A stretch of DNA of 64,000 nt from Pocillopora verrucosa (GCF_036669915.1 NC_089322.1:18655719-18719718); one strand, 5' to 3'; shown: positions 32,165 to 46,237, counted from the first letter of the stretch. Numbers and translations: made by a program. The notes: generated by a model from the sequence alone, not told the origin.

Positions 32165-35100
32165 CTGTGGCGAGTCGTTCGATTCGAGTTGAATCAAGTC
32201 GATTCGACATATCTGCAATCTCCTTTCGTGGCCTCTCACGGAAAATTTCGTAGTGCTTTGCAAGGAGGGTCTCAATGGGGTCATTGCTTTTACGGCTAAC
32301 GGTTAAAATGTTGGCTAATATATTGTTACCGGTTGATATCTTTTGATTGTGGTCACTGGAAAATTTTTGTGGTCAATCTTTTTAATAACCAACTTTTAAA
32401 ACTTGTAAATTTTTAGGCCAAGCAGCTTTATTTTTTGACAGTTTAACGGCTAACGGTTAAACTCTCTAAGACCCTCAAAGCTGGTCAAAAATTCCTCATG
32501 ATGAAATTTAATTTAGTTAGTTGTGTGAGAAGGGCAAAATTTCTGTATAACCCTATAATAAATTGTAATCAGACACAGGAATAACAGTGATGGTAAAGCA
32601 AGCTTAAAACAGCAGAAATTGCCGGAAACTACAACGGACACACAGGATGCGAGTAAGTGTTATTGATTTTACGTGTAAAATATTCACTTTATTTATATTT
32701 CGAAATATTTATCGTTGTAAATCGACCATATTTCGTTCCCCATACTATTCGTTATAACGTGTTCAAATTTTCAACGGTTCCTCTTTGTAACTTAACACCG
32801 AGTCACACAACGCGTGACGCGTTCATGAATTAATCGTTGGCTTTTTCTCGAGACGTGAGATTGGGGGGCCTGTGGTTTAATGAATTCCTCTGCGAATATC
32901 TTTGAATTACGTGCTAGTATGTTTTGTTTTCTGATTTGTTTTTATTTTAAAACATTCATTTGATTTCATAGCACTGCTAAGTAATGCGATATATATGATA
33001 TCGGGTTCCCAAAATTTGGATTAAGGTGGCAGAGTGTAAGATGCAGTTTACAGTTCCTGAGCCTTGCGAAATTTGCGAAATAGTCTTTTCCGACCACGAA
33101 TACGGCTTTAATTGGAAGGAAGATCTTCCAAGTAGTTCATATTACAAACTTAACACAGGAATCGATTCATCAAAATTTGGGTTAACTGGGTCTCGTGTAA
33201 AGTGCTGACGTCACGGTTCCATGGTAACCATTTTCTTGGTTCTAAACGAAGCAATCTTTCAGTAAAATCATTCTCATACCTATTTTAATTTACTAAAAAT
33301 TAAACCCCTGCCACCCGATTATTACCCGACACAAATGCAGGCTAGAATTTTAACACTGAGTGAGCTTAACTCATGCGCAGTAGCGAATTTGTAGTATCTA
33401 TGAAAACATCGATATCTAACCTTGTCAGAAGTTATCTAGTACCTTCTTTAATCCCAGGATTTTCTTGATTTTGAGTTGTGGTCATCTTACGTTAAACTCC
33501 GTCCTTCAGAGAGAAAAAGGGAAAGTTTTTAAGTACATTTGTAGCTATATCTGGAAAGAACGTTCTTGTCTTGAATGATTAAAATCAATGTCAGGAACGA
33601 AAAATTAAACTTAGTTTGAGTCACCCTTAATTGAAATAAAACAACAAGATATATAATTTCTCGGACTTGGTAGATGTACTACGATCGCCGAGTCCATTTG
33701 GCGGTTGAACGAAGCCTCCCGCATCGATGAAAAGGGGTACTAAATCGTAAAACTTTCATGATCACTTTATCTTTATTTGGCCAGGCTATGAGCATAAATA
33801 ACTTTATACCATGAAAAGCGATCAACACACAAACAATAATAACGTGAAAATTTCTCGCTGTCACTTTAAGAGACCGCAGAGGTCACGTGGTTTAAGAGGA
33901 GCAGCTTTGATTTATCTTGCACAACATAAACATACTTTTCCTTTTTCATTTGACTCAGTCACTTGAGTTTTCGAACGTGAAACGAAGTATAAAAAACAAA
34001 CGCTATATTCCAATCAAAAATTTATTTAAATATGTAGAACATTTACCTTGAGAAAATTTCGTGACAAAACGGTATCCATCAAACTTTAGTTTCGAATTTA
34101 AACCACTCGATTAAACGTCCTTGAAAAAAATACAGCCGGTCTTGACAGAGCTAACCATTTCCAATGAAATAACGTTCAAATGCCGTGATTTGTGGCCCTA
34201 AAGACGCTGCAAAAGGCACAGAAATTTCTTGTCGTTCGGAAGCTCTTTCCACGTGCAATGGTGGTCGCAAATACATGAATATTAATTTAGCCAAAAACAT
34301 ATTTGTAATTCAAATTTCGTTCTCAAGCTTGCAATGGCGGGACCTGCGAGCTTTTCGGTCACTTAAGTTCAGTTGTTACTCGAAATGGGACGCTTTTGTA
34401 CTGGCTGGTTTTGCATATAATTTTATTTCGATAAAAGAGTGAAAATATAGTTGTAATAGTGTAAAAAATCTTGACTTAAACTCAGGGCTGAGTTTTCCAA
34501 AGTGCGATTAAGCTAACCAAGGGTTTTCGAACAATTTTTCATTTAGTTTTGTAGCTTTTTAGACCATTCTTTATTGTTTATATTTTTGCCTTCTGTTGCA
34601 TCTTAGCTAAAGTAAAAACCCTCAGAACGTAAGCCCTGATATACGCTTTATTTCAAGGAAAATTGAAGGCTAGTTGAACTTTTAATCCTAAATTATCGTT
34701 AATCATCCTGGAAAAAAGCAGGCCCAGATTAACTCCAACTCTCAAACATTAAGAGCCATTCCCCACTGAACACAGTTTGTCCGCCTTTTGGTTTTTAACT
34801 ATAGTGAGAAGCATGCGGGCTCATCGGTTCTCCGGCCCCTAACTCCGCCCAAGGAATTCTGGGAAATATTTTGAGCTGCATTCATAAAGGACATTAACAT
34901 TTTTTTTTTCGAACGTAATTTGATATCATACACAACAAGTGTTTTGAATCTAAAAATTGGAGTAGTCTTATTCCTAATTCAACAACTCAATATTTCATCA
35001 CAAAAATTCGAGATGTCTTTTTTTTCCATGTAAACAACTCTGATTTTCTGTGGAAAATTTGCAAGTTGTGCTGTTGGTTATAAACAACCTATATTGCAAC

Positions 35101-38100
35101 CACAAAAAATAGAAATAATAATAGGAAAATCCGAGTTTTCTAGTGTTGAAATATAGTGTTCAGTATTCGAATTTTTTACCGCAAAAATCTAGTGTCATAG
35201 TTTTTCTCATAAACAATTCAAATTCTTACTGCAGAAATTTCATTTTTTTTCCTGAATGAAAATCCGTGTTCTGCATGTAATTAGTTTCAATCGGAAACGA
35301 GAAAACATTGCTGATGTGCTATATGGGCCACGGTAGAGTTGAAAATTGACAGGTATCACGTTCCTCAAAATTTTAACCTCTCAAAATTCCTTATATCGAG
35401 CATCCCTCAAATTTCGTCGACAAGGTGGCCACTTTATGGTAAAAATGCATGACCTTACGAAAGGTGGGCCGGTTAGGGGAAGGGATGCAATGAATGCAGA
35501 CCCTCTAAGATACCCGAAACATGTCACTGAGGGGCCTGTAAAATGCTGTTGTAGACAGCCCATCCTTTGCTGGAAATTCTCACCCATGTCTGTGTTAATG
35601 TTTACGTCATTTGTGAGCAATCTAGAATAAGACACTGGCCTGGAGGAAATTGAGCAGGAAATCGAAAGAATCTGACTATTACCTCAGAGGTTCGAAGTTT
35701 CGGAGAAAAATTGCTTTCACATTTTTTAGCAAATCTTTGTCAAGTGGTTTTATCGTTATATTTACAAAGATATTTCATCACCGCGAAGTAATTGATGGAC
35801 GACATGTGTTCGACACACTTAAGGGCGTAAAAATCGGGTCTCTGACAGTAACGGAAAAATCCCTGAGAAACAGCACAGGAAAAAGAAAAATTGGACTGAA
35901 TGGAGTGATAATTAACAGCTAACAATACTAGTAATTAAATCATACAGTCGGAGATATTGTTCAGGCACCGATGCGCGTTAGAATGATATCTGCCTCTGTT
36001 AAATCTTTACTCCCGGAGTGTTTTGATATATTTTGACATTCTTGTAGAGGTGAAGAAAGGAACAGCATCTTAAAACTCTCTGGTAAGTTTACGTAGTTAA
36101 AAAACTTGATCTGATCAAACCACACCAATTTTTTTTAAATGTTTTGTTTAAGCTTGAATCGAGTCATTTCATGTTGAATTTACAGGCGAACAAATTGCTA
36201 AATTCAATTCCTTCTGCATGAATCATTATAATTGCTTTACTGCCAAAACTAGAACCGTACTTTTCGAAGCACGTTAGACTGAAAAGGTAGTTACTGGACA
36301 CAACATGAATTACCTTAGTAAAGCAACTGAGTATCATTTTGAATGAAATTAGCAATTCATTGTGAAAAGTGAATTTTGGAAATTTTTTTCAATTTATTAT
36401 TACTTAATTTTTGGCATCAGACTAATGGAGTATCGATAACTGTATGCACTGCTTTTCGCCATCTTTTGGTAGCTGATAGCAATTTTGGTGATCAATTTTC
36501 CACTCTGGTTACTAAAAGTTCTTTCTAAATGATATCTATTGGCGTTTTCCCTCATAATTTTGATGTCTCACCTTTTAAATCTGTCAGCGAAAATACTTGA
36601 CAAACACTAAGATAAATATAGCTTTCCTTTCTCTAACTTCTAACTTTTTGCTACAGTCTGCCGTTGTAAGTTGGAGTACATTATGTTAATCTTCTATGGT
36701 TGATTAAATCGAACAAAACTGGGAACCTAAATAATTCTCCCTCAGCAGCCTAGATACCCTAAATTCCGCAAAAGTAATAGGGTATTTTACATTTTTTTTT
36801 AGCATGTATCGATCGTCCAGCTTGATCAGAACGTTTGGCGTCAATTCCTTTTTTTTTCTTCATCTCTTGTTGACAAACTTTCGAGGCCATTACTTCTAGC
36901 CACAAAAATCCTTTCTATTCTTCTAATATCGATTCGTTTGTGATCGAATTTCATCTAAACTACCGGGCTCTCACAGGCTATACCAAATTAAAACTGCAAC
37001 GGATAGATTTCACCCTACTTGCGTTTCTAACAATGACGAAATTCGATATCTTTTCTCTACCCTAAATACTCAATTGTAAGAAATACGTTTTACAGGAAAA
37101 TGGAGCAACAGCTGCCAAATATCAAACAATTATCTTTAACTGAAATTTCTAGAGAAATTATGAGCTCTTTGGATATTTTAGTAGAACATTTAAGTGATGG
37201 TTTCATTCCATCTCGCTAAAATTAAACAGGAATTATTTGTCATTTCAAGCTGATGAAAAAAAAATGATTGGTCTCTTTAGCATACCATTTCTTCTAAATG
37301 GTTTGCTTTTACAATACCGTTTGAACTAACAGCTGTGTAATTAAATCTCATTATTGTTATTGTAGTTTCATATCGTTAAGCGCTATCCTATGTTTCTTAA
37401 GAATGGTCGAATGAGTTTTTGTTTGACTACTAAGCCGTTACCGTGGAGAGCTTCCCAAAATAATAACATACGCTTGTAAACCTTAAGCCAATATTCCAAC
37501 CACAGGATATCCTAACAAAGTTTTGTTGATTGGATCATAGCCGCCGTGTTGCGCATACATGTGCCTTCCCTGAGCCAATGATATACATGTTAAGACTATC
37601 GGTAATACCGATAACTTAAATAAATCGCAGATATAATTTCCTAACTAAACCAGGAGTTTAAGATAAATACGGCTAGTAAGATAAATAAATGAGATGCCCA
37701 AGGACAGATGAGGTGTAAAGCGTTTTGAAAGATTGAAACGCTACTTGCAGGAAATTTTACAAGGTCTTGACAAATACAGTCGTAGACGGCTAAATATTAC
37801 AGGTTGATAAATCCTACCATTTAAGGCATACGTTCAGAGTTTGGAAAGAAATGCTTTAGTTTCACTTGTTGTTTTTTTTTATATTTAAAGCTGTTTTTTT
37901 TTGTATTATCATACTATGGTCTTTAAGGCACCTGAAAATTCTAAACAGTGGGGTGTGTTTTTTTCTGTGACCATGTGTTTTATTACAAATTAAAAAGTCC
38001 ACACGAGAAAGTTTTACGTTTGGGAAGGTATCCTTCACGAACTTATAAACGTGTCAGTGATTAAAAAGAAGTGCAGAACGGGGAAAGAATCTAACAGTTG

Positions 38101-38190
38101 TTCAGTGTCCGGGGTCCCCAACAGCAAGGGACATTTGCCAAATGAAAGCTAAACAAGATAAACTTGCCAAAGGGTAAATGAGAATTGATC
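32165..38190. other. Long gene-poor stretch
   Basis: No exon with convincing coding content and splice sites was found on either strand. A 16-bp direct repeat (ACGGCTAACGGTTAAA) occurs at 32292 and 32446. Confidence 0.45.
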
Positions 38191-38315
38191 ATGATATTAA
38201 CAGATCCTCGCAGCTAAGAACACTACTGAAACTAGTAGTTGTAAATAGGACCTGAAAAACTACACAACTACTAGTTTCAGTAGTGTTCTTAGCTGCGAGG
38301 ATCTGTTAATATCAT
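38191..38315. repeat. Perfect 52-bp inverted repeat
   Basis: 38191-38242 and 38264-38315 are exact reverse complements (outer end ATGATATTAACAGATCCTCG), separated by a 21-bp spacer. The symmetry breaks sharply at the outer ends. Confidence 0.95.
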
Positions 38316-38522
38316 CTCTCCACCGCAGTGCAAATATGTGAATTTTCATATATCTAAAATCGTCGTGAGAATTGATCAGTTAATCAACTACTTGAGCATG
38401 TTGTTCTACACTTTATGAGCCAGGTGTCTCTGTATTTGTTGTTTGCAAACATGGCACACGTAACTTGGTGATTTTTTTATTTAATTGTTTGACCTAGGCC
38501 TTCTACGTGACTCGTCGTCAAA

Positions 38523-41500
38523 ATGAAGAACATGAATCACTTCCTGTCAATATTGCTCATGGTTACGACAATTTTCCTCAGCAAGACATCCGTTGAAGGT
38601 ATGTACGTGACTTAATTTATCAAGAATCCTATGTAATACTACCCACTTGATCGAGCTAGAATGAAAATTGAACCAGAAAAATGAATTGAAGTAGGGAGCA
38701 GATATTATTTATCGCCGGGGGGAGAGGATGTCATATGTGAACTTCGTGACGGGCCTTGCTCGCCATAGAGTCTCTGTGGCTCAGTGTTAGAACATCGGAG
38801 CGCGGAATCCGAAGGTCTGGGGTTCGATTCCTCATGGAGACTCGGAGTTTTTTTCTTTGGCCCATGCTCCTGATAAGACGAAAAACATCTTTCTCTATTT
38901 CTTTGCCAAGCTAAAAACTTACCAAGAACCATGAATTTTCGATATGACTGTGGAGGTGGCCATGAAACAGCTATGAATTTGAAACCAGAAAACCTGCTCT
39001 TTGAATGAAATGGTGTCTCCCTTTTTTGCAGGCTGTGGGGGAATGTTGAATGGCACTTCGGGAACATTTCGAAGTCCTGGATATCTCACTCAACTGAAAT
39101 ACGACGACAACCTGGACTGCTCATGGACTTTGCTGATTCCTTCTGATGGATATTTAACTCTTATTTTCGTAGAGTTCGAAACGGAGGAGTGGTGAGTAAA
39201 GATTTACCAACCATCAACTGGTAATCTACCATCGCCTTTAGTCAATCGCGGGCCGACTGTGACGTTCCTTTTCCTTTAATTAGTTTTGACTAAAACAAAT
39301 TGTTTTCTCCCTCACTCGTCTTTCGTTTGGAATACTTTTGCCGATGGATGCGTTTCATCATGACCTGACACAGATAGGCATCGTCCAAAATTCTAGCAGT
39401 ATTTTGCCCCATTGATACCTTATGCGCATGCTCGATCAGTCACGGCACAACTGAACGTATATGTAGAGCTTTTGAATGGAATATATCATGACGCTTTGGG
39501 CAAAGAATTCTTGACTTCTTTAAAAGTACAACTAATGTTAAAATGAAAGCTGACCGAATAGTTTTGAAAAGCATGCAATTTTCAACTAACGGAAAATTTT
39601 TTCGTTTGGTTCTGATGACGTCACACAAAGGAGTCGCCGAAGCCTCGATCACTCTCTCAAAAAGCAACCGAGGTTTACAAAAACCTTCAGGTGGGAGATT
39701 AAGGGGATAACCGACAGACCGTTATATATAAATTTTCGTCAGTATAGTCATACATTCATTGCCTGCCGCTAAATAGCTTTTAAAGCAAAAAATGGGTCAA
39801 ATGTAGAAGTATATATCCTTATATCCTTGTACATTTTCTAAACTTTCTTGCAGTTGCGATTTCGTTACGTTGACTGATAGCGTTGGTAAGACCATAGCAA
39901 CTTTAAGCGGCGATAAGCAAAATTACGAAGTAGCGGTAAATGGAAGTACAACTCAGTTGGTAAAAGTAACCTTTACTTCCGACTCGTCTGTCAGACGGAG
40001 AGGATTTCTGGCTCAGTATCTCATAGAACTACGTGAGTGTTTTTTGAGCGATAAGCTCATTGACAAATAGATTCCATGTTGCCGTGGGTTTTTACAGTAA
40101 TAGAACAAAGATGGCGTCAAAATGTGGTAAGAAAGAAAAGTGGTACACGATGCGAGATGAGTGTGTCTTCTGTGATCTATTACTGTACTGACCCACGGCA
40201 TCATTGAATCTATATATTTTATATGATAAAAGGCAAGAGGTTATTACTGTTGACGTCATCTATGCGTCTGTCCTCCAATAGATCATGAGAAAGGGACGAA
40301 CCATCATATTTCTGGAAGGGGGTTTGAGAAATTTTGAAAAAGATTGTTTGCAGGGACTGAAAGACAAAATAAATTGTTTGCAAACGTGATGGGGTAAAAA
40401 ATATGTTAGTAGCGAAGTCAGGTAAGATATTAAAAAATCCCCAAAACTGAAATAAAAAAAGAGTAACAAATTGAAGCACTTAATTTAGTATAAATTAACA
40501 TAATTTGGGCACTAAAAAGTGGTCTCTCTGTATTAGGCAAATAACAAATCTTGAAATAGCTGAATATTTCTTGAAAAATGGGAACTGTAGCAATTAAAAA
40601 ATGGAAAAAAAATTTTTGCAGAAGATGCTGTTGGAAAAAAAATGTTCGCGGAGACGTATATGTTAAAAAAAAATATTTGCAAATAATGGTCCGTCCATAA
40701 GAACCGGCCAAAAGCATGTAGAACTCAGCTCATCATGTAGATGCCATCACTCAATTATGGAATTACAATGAAGCATTGTTAAGTGTCTGAGAGAAGTTTC
40801 TCCAAGAAAGTATCAGAATTTTTTAGGTATGACATTATTGGTATAAAACCCCAAAAGAAAATTTATCTAAACTGTTACTTACCAGCCCAAGTTTTGAAGA
40901 ACTTAACAAGTTTGAAGAATAACAGTCTACTGCATTTTGCTTGATTCTTGTCTATGATGTAGATGTGGATGGTGTCTTCTTTGACAACTCTGTTTCTTTC
41001 CTTTTTATTGCTGACGGATATAAAACATACAGATTTTATGTCGCCGAGAAACGGACAAATGGATGAGAATGAGATAAAAATGTGTTAAAAACATAATTTA
41101 CACACTTATCTACCGTTCGCTGAATAAAAATAAGTATCTAGTAAGCTGCAGTTAGTGTATTCAGACCATGAAGGAAAAATGTCAATCTGACTATTTTTCT
41201 CATCAAAGGCTAATTTACTTTGCAGCTCCATCAAGTTCCTCCGTTATGAGTTCCAGTCCGATGGTTGCTTCCTCCACATCGGTCACAGAAATGCCATCAC
41301 TGAGTTCTCCAGCTCATTCAGTTATGAGCCATCTTTTTATCTCGTCCTCGACAGCCTCATTAATACCAGCAATGAGTTCACCAGTAATTTCTGAAAACCA
41401 ATCTTCGTCATTCACAGGGATACTAACATCAAGTTCACCTACTTCCTCTCAAAACCAATCCATGTCAGCAACAGAACAACCAACATTGAGTTCAGCTGCA

Positions 41501-43307
41501 CCTTCAATACTAAGTTCTCCTCCGACACTGAGTTCACTTGTGCCATCAGTTTCCAGTTCTTCTCACTTAATGTCGACTCTAGTTACAGAATTACCAATAT
41601 TAAGTTCTACTCCTTTCACCACCTTAACAGTGGAACCATCCAGTGTCACATTTACTCCTGTGACGTCATCTTCAAGAACTCCAGAACTGACTTTACCACC
41701 TGAGGTTCAGACGTAAGTGTAAATGGGCATGATCAACTAAAACTGAAACTGTAGATTGGATTTCGATTGACTGTTGCAAAACTTTTGTCAGAATAACTTC
41801 AACGATGAGGGTTCAAAGTCTGAACAAGCAAATTGTCTGAGGCACATGAAAACACGAGTGACCAAGTCAAAATTGGTTTAAGTTAGTGTCTGATTGGCTG
41901 AGAGAATGCATGGCGCTCGTTTTCTACACCAATCGCAGAAATATGGTAAAGTAAAACCAATGCGATCCCGAATGACGTCCGAAACTCATCTGAAAATGCT
42001 TCTTAGATAACCAATGAAACAATCAAGACTAGCGTTAGATTTAGTAGCTGCTGTTTATTGATTAACTGTTTGGCTTAATGTGAAAACAATTAAGCAAGAA
42101 TGGATAGATAGATGGATAGATGAGTAGATTGATTAATTGATTGACTGGTTGACTGTTAAATGTCCAGTTGACAGAGTGAAAAACAAATAAATGATGATAT
42201 TAATTCGTGGGGTGATAAAGCAATTTATTTATCATCATCACATTCTAACATTCAAATTGTAACATAGACAGCATGAATCAAAGGAATCTTGAGCTTTTTT
42301 CAACGTTACCTAGCCATTCCATATTTCTTTACATTCCCTCGCTACAAATCAAGAGGTTGATTTATGCGTTATTTACCTTTGCAGAGTGCTTGTTAATTTG
42401 CTCTCGTCTGTGAGTCAAATAATTTTGAGGGTAGGTATTATTACCATCTCTAACTCCATGGTTATTTTGAAAGCTTTTCCAATAATTAGATCATTCTTTT
42501 ATCAATAGTTACTATTACATGCGTCGACATTTACTTATTTTTTCTTCAGCTTCAAACGCTTCTTCAAGGACCAATCTCTCCCGAAGACTTTGCAAACTTT
42601 CGAAGTAAGTGAATTTAAGAACACAACGATTAACATTAAAGTTGTTAATGATAAAATAAAACGGAGATTAACATTAGCAATTAATTTAGGAAGTACAAGG
42701 CTTTGAAGAGATTATCTCAAATCTCTATCTTGATAAGAATAAATCCATGCTTCAAATCGACGCCAGAAAAAAAATACCTTAGGAAATATAAAAACAGGGA
42801 AATTAAAAAGTTATGATTCGTAGAGGGCCTTCCGATTAAGTGTGGTAAAATCAACATCAAAGTAATTGGAAAGGTCAGTCACAGCAAAGGAGAACATCTC
42901 TGGAAGCCAACTAAAACTAAGTTACTGAAATGTGAGAAAACGTTAGAGACCCAGTTGCGACTGGTTCTAGTTTCGCAACTGATTGGTTGAAATTAGGGCA
43001 TGAGGTTTCTAGACCATCGGTTGCGAGGTGAAGCGAACCTGACGCAATTCGCGCAACTGCAAATTGTCCTCTGAAAAAAGAAAAAAGAAAACAGACTACA
43101 TTGACAAATACATATTTAATTTCTCCTTTTTTTCCTTTTTCAGACGAAACGATAGACATTTTGAAGCAAATTGAGAACTCATTAGCCGGCCCAACAACAT
43201 CCCCGGCTAATAACAGGCAGATGGCCAAGCGAGACATACGGGAATTTCCAGATACACGAGAACTGCTGGAACTACTGAACAAAATTCACCAAAAATTGTT
43301 GGCTTGA
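38523..43307 (+). CDS. Secreted CUB / Ser-Thr-rich (mucin-like) protein, 388 aa
   Basis: Seven exons join in frame: 38523-38598 (signal peptide, FLSILLMVTTIFL), 39032-39191 and 39854-40032 (one CUB domain, about residues 27-138: CGGMLNGTSGTFRSPGY, CSWTLLIPSDG, CCDFVTL, GFLAQYLIEL), 41226-41712 (about 160 residues dominated by Ser, Thr and Pro, probably heavily O-glycosylated), 42385-42430, 42550-42604 and 43144-43307 (C-terminal helical module ending in KLLA). CUB domains bind proteins or sugars outside cells. There is no membrane span or GPI-type hydrophobic tail. A KR pair before DIREFPDTRELL could be a protease site. The last three exons match those of the next gene exactly in phase, two of them also in length, so the two are tandem paralogs. 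A role in extracellular or skeletal matrix is possible but unproven. Confidence 0.9.
38770..38930 (+). mobile_element. tRNA-derived SINE fragment in intron 1
   Basis: A 72-bp tRNA-like head (38770-38841) has a pairing acceptor stem (GTCTCTG with TGGAGAC), an A box TGGCTCAGTGTT (38777-38788) and a B box GGTTCGATTCC (38821-38831). It continues into a non-tRNA body (TTTGGCCCATGCTCC, GACGAAAAACATC). The D stem is imperfect and the anticodon loop is irregular, so it is not a working tRNA gene. Confidence 0.8.
40069..40211. mobile_element. Miniature inverted-repeat element (143 bp)
   Basis: 35-bp ends, AGATTCCATGTTGCCGTGGG... and ...CCCACGGCATCATTGAATCT, are imperfect reverse complements. The element sits 36 bp after a donor site in the CUB-mucin gene. 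Confidence 0.8.
40294..40698. mobile_element. Possible second inverted-repeat element
   Basis: GGACGAACCATCATATTT at the left resembles the reverse complement of AAATAATGGTCCGTCC at the right. The interior is rich in A and has no coding frame. Confidence 0.35.
42098..42160. repeat. GATA/GATT-type microsatellite
   Basis: Imperfect tetranucleotide run (GGATAGATAGATGGATAGAT, then GATTGATTAATTGATTGA) in an intron. Confidence 0.85.
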
Positions 43308-43508
43308 AGTTGCATCTCTCTAAATAACTTTGTAAGCCTTAAAAAAAGCTGGTTTTCTATCGTCTATGAGACGATCGAACACTCATTTTGAAGTCACTCA
43401 TAGTGGAACTTTTTATCGAACAGTGGAAGATTCACTGTGTTCTTTTGACTCATTCAATGAACCATTCTAAGTTTTCATGTGTCGACTCTTAACTTGATGA
43501 TTTTCCTT

Positions 43509-43514
43509 AATAAA
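43509..43514 (+). other. Candidate polyadenylation signal of the CUB-mucin gene
   Basis: AATAAA about 200 bp after the stop codon. Confidence 0.5.
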
Positions 43515-43519
43515 TTGGC

Positions 43520-46230
43520 GGCAACCGAGTTCCAGTTTAACTGAGAACTTTCCTGAATGTAACATATATAGTGCTCAGTTTATTCGGTTGAGCCGAAGCT
43601 TTTTCATATGGAACCAAGAAAAAAATAAAACTACAAACAGAATAAGACTGATAAAAAGAGGGGGCATTTTGAAATTGTTATGTAATGAGGTTTTGTAACG
43701 TCATTGAGTTGATATGCGCATATGCAACTAGAAGGTAGAAATAAACGAAGTTGTGTTTCGCTTTTCGTGCAATTGTCATTATTACTCGGATACAACAGAA
43801 ATGACAAGAATTGAAAAGTGAAAAGGAATACTTGATTGAAAGAGAGTTGAAAGATGTCATGAATGGTTGAGGGTCTCAAGAGCCTTCTCGATCAAACTTA
43901 GTGATGCATAATTTGCAAAATAATCCTATTCGGCGCAAATTATTTTAAGTTTTTGAGGCGCGATAGAACATAGAGAGTTGGGCCAAAAACGTTCCGGACA
44001 AGCTAATGTAGAAGGCAAGTATGAGGAGAGCCGCGCGGGATACAGTTCGCTCGGAAAAAGGCAGAATAAAAGAAAATGACGCCTTATAGACATGCTAGTG
44101 GTGCCTCAATTCTTAATTCGTCAGGTACGTGCCGTCGTTCGGAAACGAAGTGCACGTTCGTTAAAATGATATAAACCATCACTTAATAATCACAAGTGAA
44201 CACAAATATTTCATAATCGTGTTATCCGATGAATGATATCAGCTGGAACAATTCACGGAAATAGATTAAGTATATTAGGAAATGTTATCCGGTTTCAATG
44301 AAGGAACAGAGTTCCACACTTTCATTTTTTATACTTGCTACATAACTTTAATTTTGAATCAAGAACAATAATTCGGTACCTGCAGCATCAAATTTTTCGA
44401 ATCCGAATTTCCATGAAGTGCCCTTCGCATTTGATTTTTGTTGAATTTTGGATAAGATATTTTGTTTTAACAAAACTATATATTATAGCCCTTAAATTAG
44501 TCTTTTGATTTGTACCGTTAAACTCGGAAATGATTCACGAGTGCTACTGGCTTTCAAGCACCATTTTAAAAAGGCTTTGGCTACAACTTTTCACTGGAGT
44601 ACGTTTTCTTCATCGGAGTTTAAAGATGCAGTTATCTTCTGAAATGTCTAGATTCAAATTAATGTTTTATCCCATCGTGACAGGGAAAATAATAGAATAT
44701 TAACATCACTGCTTCAACGAATACAATCATTTACAATCTCCATGATCAATTACGCTTAATTCTACGTGCTAACCATGCAATTTTCCGGGATAAAAAAGTC
44801 AGTCTGCTGCCTCGTACTTCATTTTGCGTGTCTCCTTTTTCATCTGATATTGTTAAACAACTTTTTCCTCCACAAATATAACACGACGAGTAAATTGTAC
44901 CGCAAGCTTCTAATATTTTCGTTTAATCCCTAACAGTTAACCAAAGGTCTTCCTATTTCCATTAAACATCCGTCCGGTTTTGGCTGCAGATGCGCAGTTA
45001 AACTATTACAGTGGCAATCACGCGTAGTTAACAATTATTCACCGAAGTGAAGTTCGATATACGCCGATTTTATAGACACTAGAGCGAGAAAATGTTTGAG
45101 TAAAGACCACGCAGGACCAAAAATCAATTTATTTTTGTCAATATACCGAAAATGATCAGAAGTAAAATTCTTCACGCGTAATTTCGTCTCTTCGGTTGCT
45201 CAGGGTTATATTACTTGCCAATCACTTCCAAATTACGCAGGTGCGTGGGAGAAGCACAATGTACCTGTCTGGTATATACTCATATGAGTAAATATCAGTA
45301 CTGAAGTCGATAAAAAAAAAACGTCTGTTGAGTCATAAAGTTCTGACAATAAATGTGGCAAAACGTATGCAACTAACTTTTCTTGTCTTTACGCACATGA
45401 ATTTGAGTGAAGAAAAAACTGTAGAAATTAACATCGGGAGAAATGTTAATAATTGGACCATTCAGCGACAATGATTGAGGACTGACAGAAGCCTTAAGGA
45501 TGCGTTTGGGAACTAATTAGAATTGAGTTGCGACCATTTTAGCTCAATAGCTCGATTTTGATTTAAGGATGATGCCATGGAAAGAAATTAGAAATTGGTC
45601 ACTCTGAGGAGTTAAAGGATTAAGATAAGGCAGAAGTCCCATCAAAGAGGGATTGCTCAGCAGTTCTGTCCCCTTAGAAGTACAGTTACCCAAAGCATTG
45701 TGTGATACATAACAACTTCTACAGCGACGAGGAAATCTATCATTATGTTCCTTTGATCAATATTTGCGATAGTCTCTTACAGCGACACTGGACGAATGTA
45801 ATCTTTCGATTTACACCTAAATTTGATTGCACTGCTTTGTTGGGATTAAAGTACTGAAATCTCAATATAAAAAATTAAGCAATTAATCAGCCAAAAGGGT
45901 CTCAGAGGAATGCAGTGTCATTTCCGCTACATTATTGTATTATATTAGGTATACATCAGATCTTTCCACAAATTTCTCGTGAGAATTTCTCTTTTCAGTC
46001 ATGGCAGAACCACGCTGTAGAATAATTTTTTTGCCTGAATTTTTTGCCTGAACTTCAACATGGCTTGTTATTTACTTCGTGCGGCACCATGAATAATTTT
46101 TGTTACCTTTTTTTCAAGAGCTTGGATAACATTTGTCAAGTTCAACCGAATCCGCCCAATATTAACTTCCTCGTTCAAGTTTACCTTCGGTTGCCACGAT
46201 TTAATGGCCGCGTACCACGTCATGCCTGTA
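43520..46230. other. Intergenic between the tandem CUB genes; no gene seen
   Basis: AT-rich, with stops in all frames. Confidence 0.5.
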
Positions 46231-46237
46231 ACATGTC

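Noticed and set aside
38770..38841. A functional tRNA gene
   Set aside because: The D stem has a mismatch, the anticodon loop is irregular, and the copy continues into a SINE body.
38705..39067. 120-codon minus-strand frame
   Set aside because: It runs antisense through the SINE and the first CUB exon, with no independent support.
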